A stretch of 64,000 nucleotides of DNA from Tomocerus qinae (taxonomy: Eukaryota > Arthropoda > Collembola > Entomobryomorpha > Tomoceridae), in the NCBI GenBank assembly GCA_020055645.1, contig CM034549.1, forward strand, positions 23,023,930 through 23,087,929, read 5' to 3'. Positions 61,044-64,000 of the stretch are shown here, in pieces. The position numbers and the translations under genes were made by a program. Under the pieces are notes generated by a model. It was not told where the DNA came from. It was given only the letters and a program-made list of their open reading frames with translations, and did not search any database. Within the stretch, counting starts at the first letter, position 1. Each line of letters starts with the position of its first letter.

Positions 61044-64000
61044 CCTTCAAAATAGCCCGTCACTGGAGTTCTACCTTACTGAACCTACAAAAATTTAAAG
61101 TTTAACAAAATTACATTGATCGATTACATATTACATTATTAGTTTCTTTAAATTAAGCCAACTGTTTGCAAGTAAGCTTTGAAACTTTATTAGTAAAGCA
61201 AATAACTAACCAAAATTATACCTAATTGAGGCTTGATTCTGGTGAAAGCAATGTTATTTCTAATGTCTTTCTATTAATAATTACTAATTAATTACTAACT
61301 ATTTTGCCATTTTCTGAAGGAGAAAGAGTCTAAGTTCCGAATTCCTAACTCCAGTAATATTTGAAAGAGTCTCCACAAAACTCTTTGTACTGACATGTGT
61401 TAAGTCGTGTGGGAGAACAGAAACCGTACGCAGAATTTATCCCCATTGAGTTTGCTTTTAAGTTATTTGTAGTTTATAATTTACTTTAATTAAACTCCAC
61501 TTGCAATTTAAAAATCTGTTTTCTGGGATCTTTACATGTCTAACTCTAAAACTCCAAATAATTTACCACTCTCGCATTAAATGAAGTCAAGTTTTGATTG
61601 ACAATTTATGATTATTTTTTTCTTAATTCTCTGTCTCTATTTAGAGTCGGAAGAACTGGTAGACAATTACAAATAATATGAAAAATGTTTTCACAGTAAT
61701 TAGTAAATCGAGTCGCGAAACATATCCAAATGTATTTAAAATATGCTATGTAAAATTGGGGGGCACTAAAACATTAATTTCATCACTCACAAACGATCTG
61801 AGTGGGTTCAATCATAATTGCGGTATGCCCATTAAAAATAAAATTGTAGAGTTCCCCAAAATCAAAATTTGTTTCAGTGTATATTATACATGAGAGCACG
61901 ACAAATTTTCATTTGTTAAGTTTATCTGTAATTGATTGATTAATGATCTTGATAATATCTAAATAGATTTTTGGAGGCGCTGAACGAGGACGAACCAAAA
62001 AATGTAAATGTGAAGTAGCATAAAACTGTAATTTTACATGACATTTTTGCGACAATTCTGCATATTGGCAGTTTTAAAACAATTCATTGCTTGCAAATGA
62101 TGTCTAGCCGACATAGATTTTTGTAGAAGACAGCAAAAATATAAATGTAGCAAAAACATCCATGTATTTTTGTACTGTAGTTGAAGCATTACAGATAAAA
62201 GTATACCGAGTATGTGATACTTAAGTTAATGTTGGAAGTTGATACTTCGGTAAGTATTGCAGAAAAGTTGAGGAGTTGTTGAAAGCATTATCAACGGTAT
62301 AACTCTATGGATAAATGGTTATGACCCTGCAAAAATGACTATTGTGTATTAAGTTAGATATGAATATTGAGCAATGGGCGAGAAGAAACACCCTTATATC
62401 TAGAAAAGTTTGATAAGCTTATGGAAAATGTAGCATTGATATTATACTTTGTAGGTACGCCTTAGGAAAAAATGCGTCATAGTATGTTAAGCCTAAGCCC
62501 ATATAGAATAGGAAGCAAAGAGAAAGCGTATAGGATTAAAACTCAAAGTGGGGACACAGTGGGAACATCTTTAGCTTATAGCGGCTTACACATAGTAGGG
62601 GAATATATTTAGCAGTCGTGATTGTATAGTGTTAGCTTAGTATATGAGCAAAGCAGAGCAAAAAGCAACGCTGGAACTGGGACTGCAGCTGTTTGCAGAG
62701 TTAGCAGTGGAGAAGAAGGCAGAGAGGAAAATAGTACATGCCATTTATTGATTCTTGAAGTAGTTGTGCAGTATTATTATGCCTATTGCGTTTCTCGGTC
62801 TATTTTTTGCTATTCTCTTTCCCGAGCTATACTCATACTAAATACTCTTTCTGCGGTGGTTGGTTACGCTTAACAAACATAACAGGAAGTACAAATCCCG
62901 ATATCCGCTATGAAGTGATCAGATACGAAAATAGTAAAATAATTTTTAGCCCTTAATCTCGTAAGTCAAAGTTTTGCAATAGTTTACAATAAGTTAATGT
63001 CCATAGCGAAGGATTGTCTAAAATTGTGAAGCATAAAATGATCCGTCTCTTCTAAGTTTTTTGTAAGGATACTGCCCCGTAATAAGACTGCTACACCATA
63101 CATAGAACTTGAACAGAAAAAAAGCAAATAAAAATTTCGTCTCTTGAATATTTTCTTGATAAATCCCCCGGCTATTTTGATAACGTATCTAATTTTGTAC
63201 TGATTTACAAATTCTATAGGGATATATTTTGACGAGATGAATTGTACTATAGATAGATTATTTTTGAGTCAACACCGGAAACAGATGGGTGAACACGAAC
63301 ACAGTGACATGGGATTCTAGTCAGAATTCGGGTTCAGAAAAGGTTAATTATTTTTACCTTAATTTGTGTTTGTGAAATAGAGGATCTCTTTAATGATGGT
63401 ATTTTCATTAATAACATTACTGGCCTTATCATCGCCTTCTGTATGTGTCCTATCATATGTGATTTGAAACATTCGTTTTTTCTGTCTCTTGTTTTTGTAC
63501 CGAATTTTATCTAAAGATGTTTTGTCAAAGCGATTAGTCATAGAGAATTCCGCGGTCTCCTACACCTTATAGTAAATTATATCTCTAGTCTTCTTCGCTT
63601 GTTCAACAAGCCACATTTACTATTACCTACTAAAAGATACGTAAGTATATACTACATTGCAGTCAATGAAAGGTATGTATAAACATATGAAAATGTATTT
63701 TACTAAATTATTAACCATATAGTCTAACGTATTTAGCCTGTTGTACCGGCTGAAGCTCCATTATTCTGCAGTAAACCTAAATTAACACCTAATTTTACCT
63801 AAAATCGTATACTAGAACTATACCTACTATTCATAGGAGTTTTCCACTTGTTATATATTGGACACATGTGCACTGATGTTTCCCCTCTCAGCAATATACC
63901 CAATCATTCACAAGTGTACCTATAATAGTATTACATTCATGCATATAATTATAATCTTTGTGTTATTTCTACCTATACACCTTGTCTTAACATTGTTTCT
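61044..64000. other. Intergenic upstream of NDUFV1 to window end
   Basis: It should contain the NDUFV1 promoter; a splice-like TTTGTAG just upstream of its ATG hints at a 5' UTR intron. Otherwise I recognise no gene, RNA or mobile element. Confidence 0.4.

Overview
The window is nuclear DNA from an animal, most likely an arthropod. It is AT-rich, has GT-AG introns of about 70 bp to several kb, and carries single-copy metazoan housekeeping and signalling genes. The exact lineage cannot be read from the sequence; a hexapod or other pancrustacean is my guess. I rebuilt eleven host genes and two transposon genes by joining exons on splice sites and phase. Every multi-exon model closes in frame.

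Layout. 1-2030: two direct copies of a ~1 kb repeat, each a 40-bp satellite plus a tail with a GGAC run. 4.2-5.5 kb: mRpS6 (+), with one foldback element just upstream and another in intron 1. 6.4-6.8 kb: dead DDE transposase. 7.1-14.3 kb: ATP synthase OSCP (-), five small exons spread by introns packed with TIR elements. 15.1-16.4 kb: decayed piggyBac. 17.4-23.7 kb: a complete-looking TTAA-flanked DNA transposon. 25.3-29.3 kb: GSKIP and a TMCC gene (+), 90 bp apart. 30.0-31.0 kb: Gemin7 and MED18 (-), overlapping. 35.1-37.5 kb: an unrecognised intronless secreted-protein gene (+). 40.0-41.5 kb: MED30 (+). 41.7-49.5 kb: a 22-exon type-3 adenylate cyclase (-). 54.1-55.5 kb: Tribbles pseudokinase (+). 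58.7-61.0 kb: NDUFV1 (-). The rest is intergenic.

The most interesting object is the transposon at 17419-23696. It has TTAA on both sides, ~20-bp terminal inverted repeats, and two intact convergent genes. One encodes a DEDDh (ISG20/REXO-like) exonuclease. The other, after removal of a 100-bp phase-0 intron, encodes one 888-residue protein joining a Mutator/Kolobok-like DDE transposase to a YqaJ (lambda-exonuclease-like) nuclease. A deletion derivative of the same family lies at 10583-11210 inside OSCP intron 4. It is inserted at a TTAA in a repeat whose related copies lack it nearby, which independently supports the element ends. I infer a nuclease-rich TTAA transposon family; whether it is already named needs a database search.

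The host genes are functionally mixed: mitochondrial translation and respiration (mRpS6, OSCP, NDUFV1), Mediator head (MED18, MED30), SMN complex (Gemin7), cAMP/PKA/GSK3 signalling (adenylate cyclase, GSKIP) and a COP1/MEK scaffold (Tribbles). Two same-strand pairs, GSKIP-TMCC and Gemin7-MED18, are packed closely enough to suggest shared transcripts.
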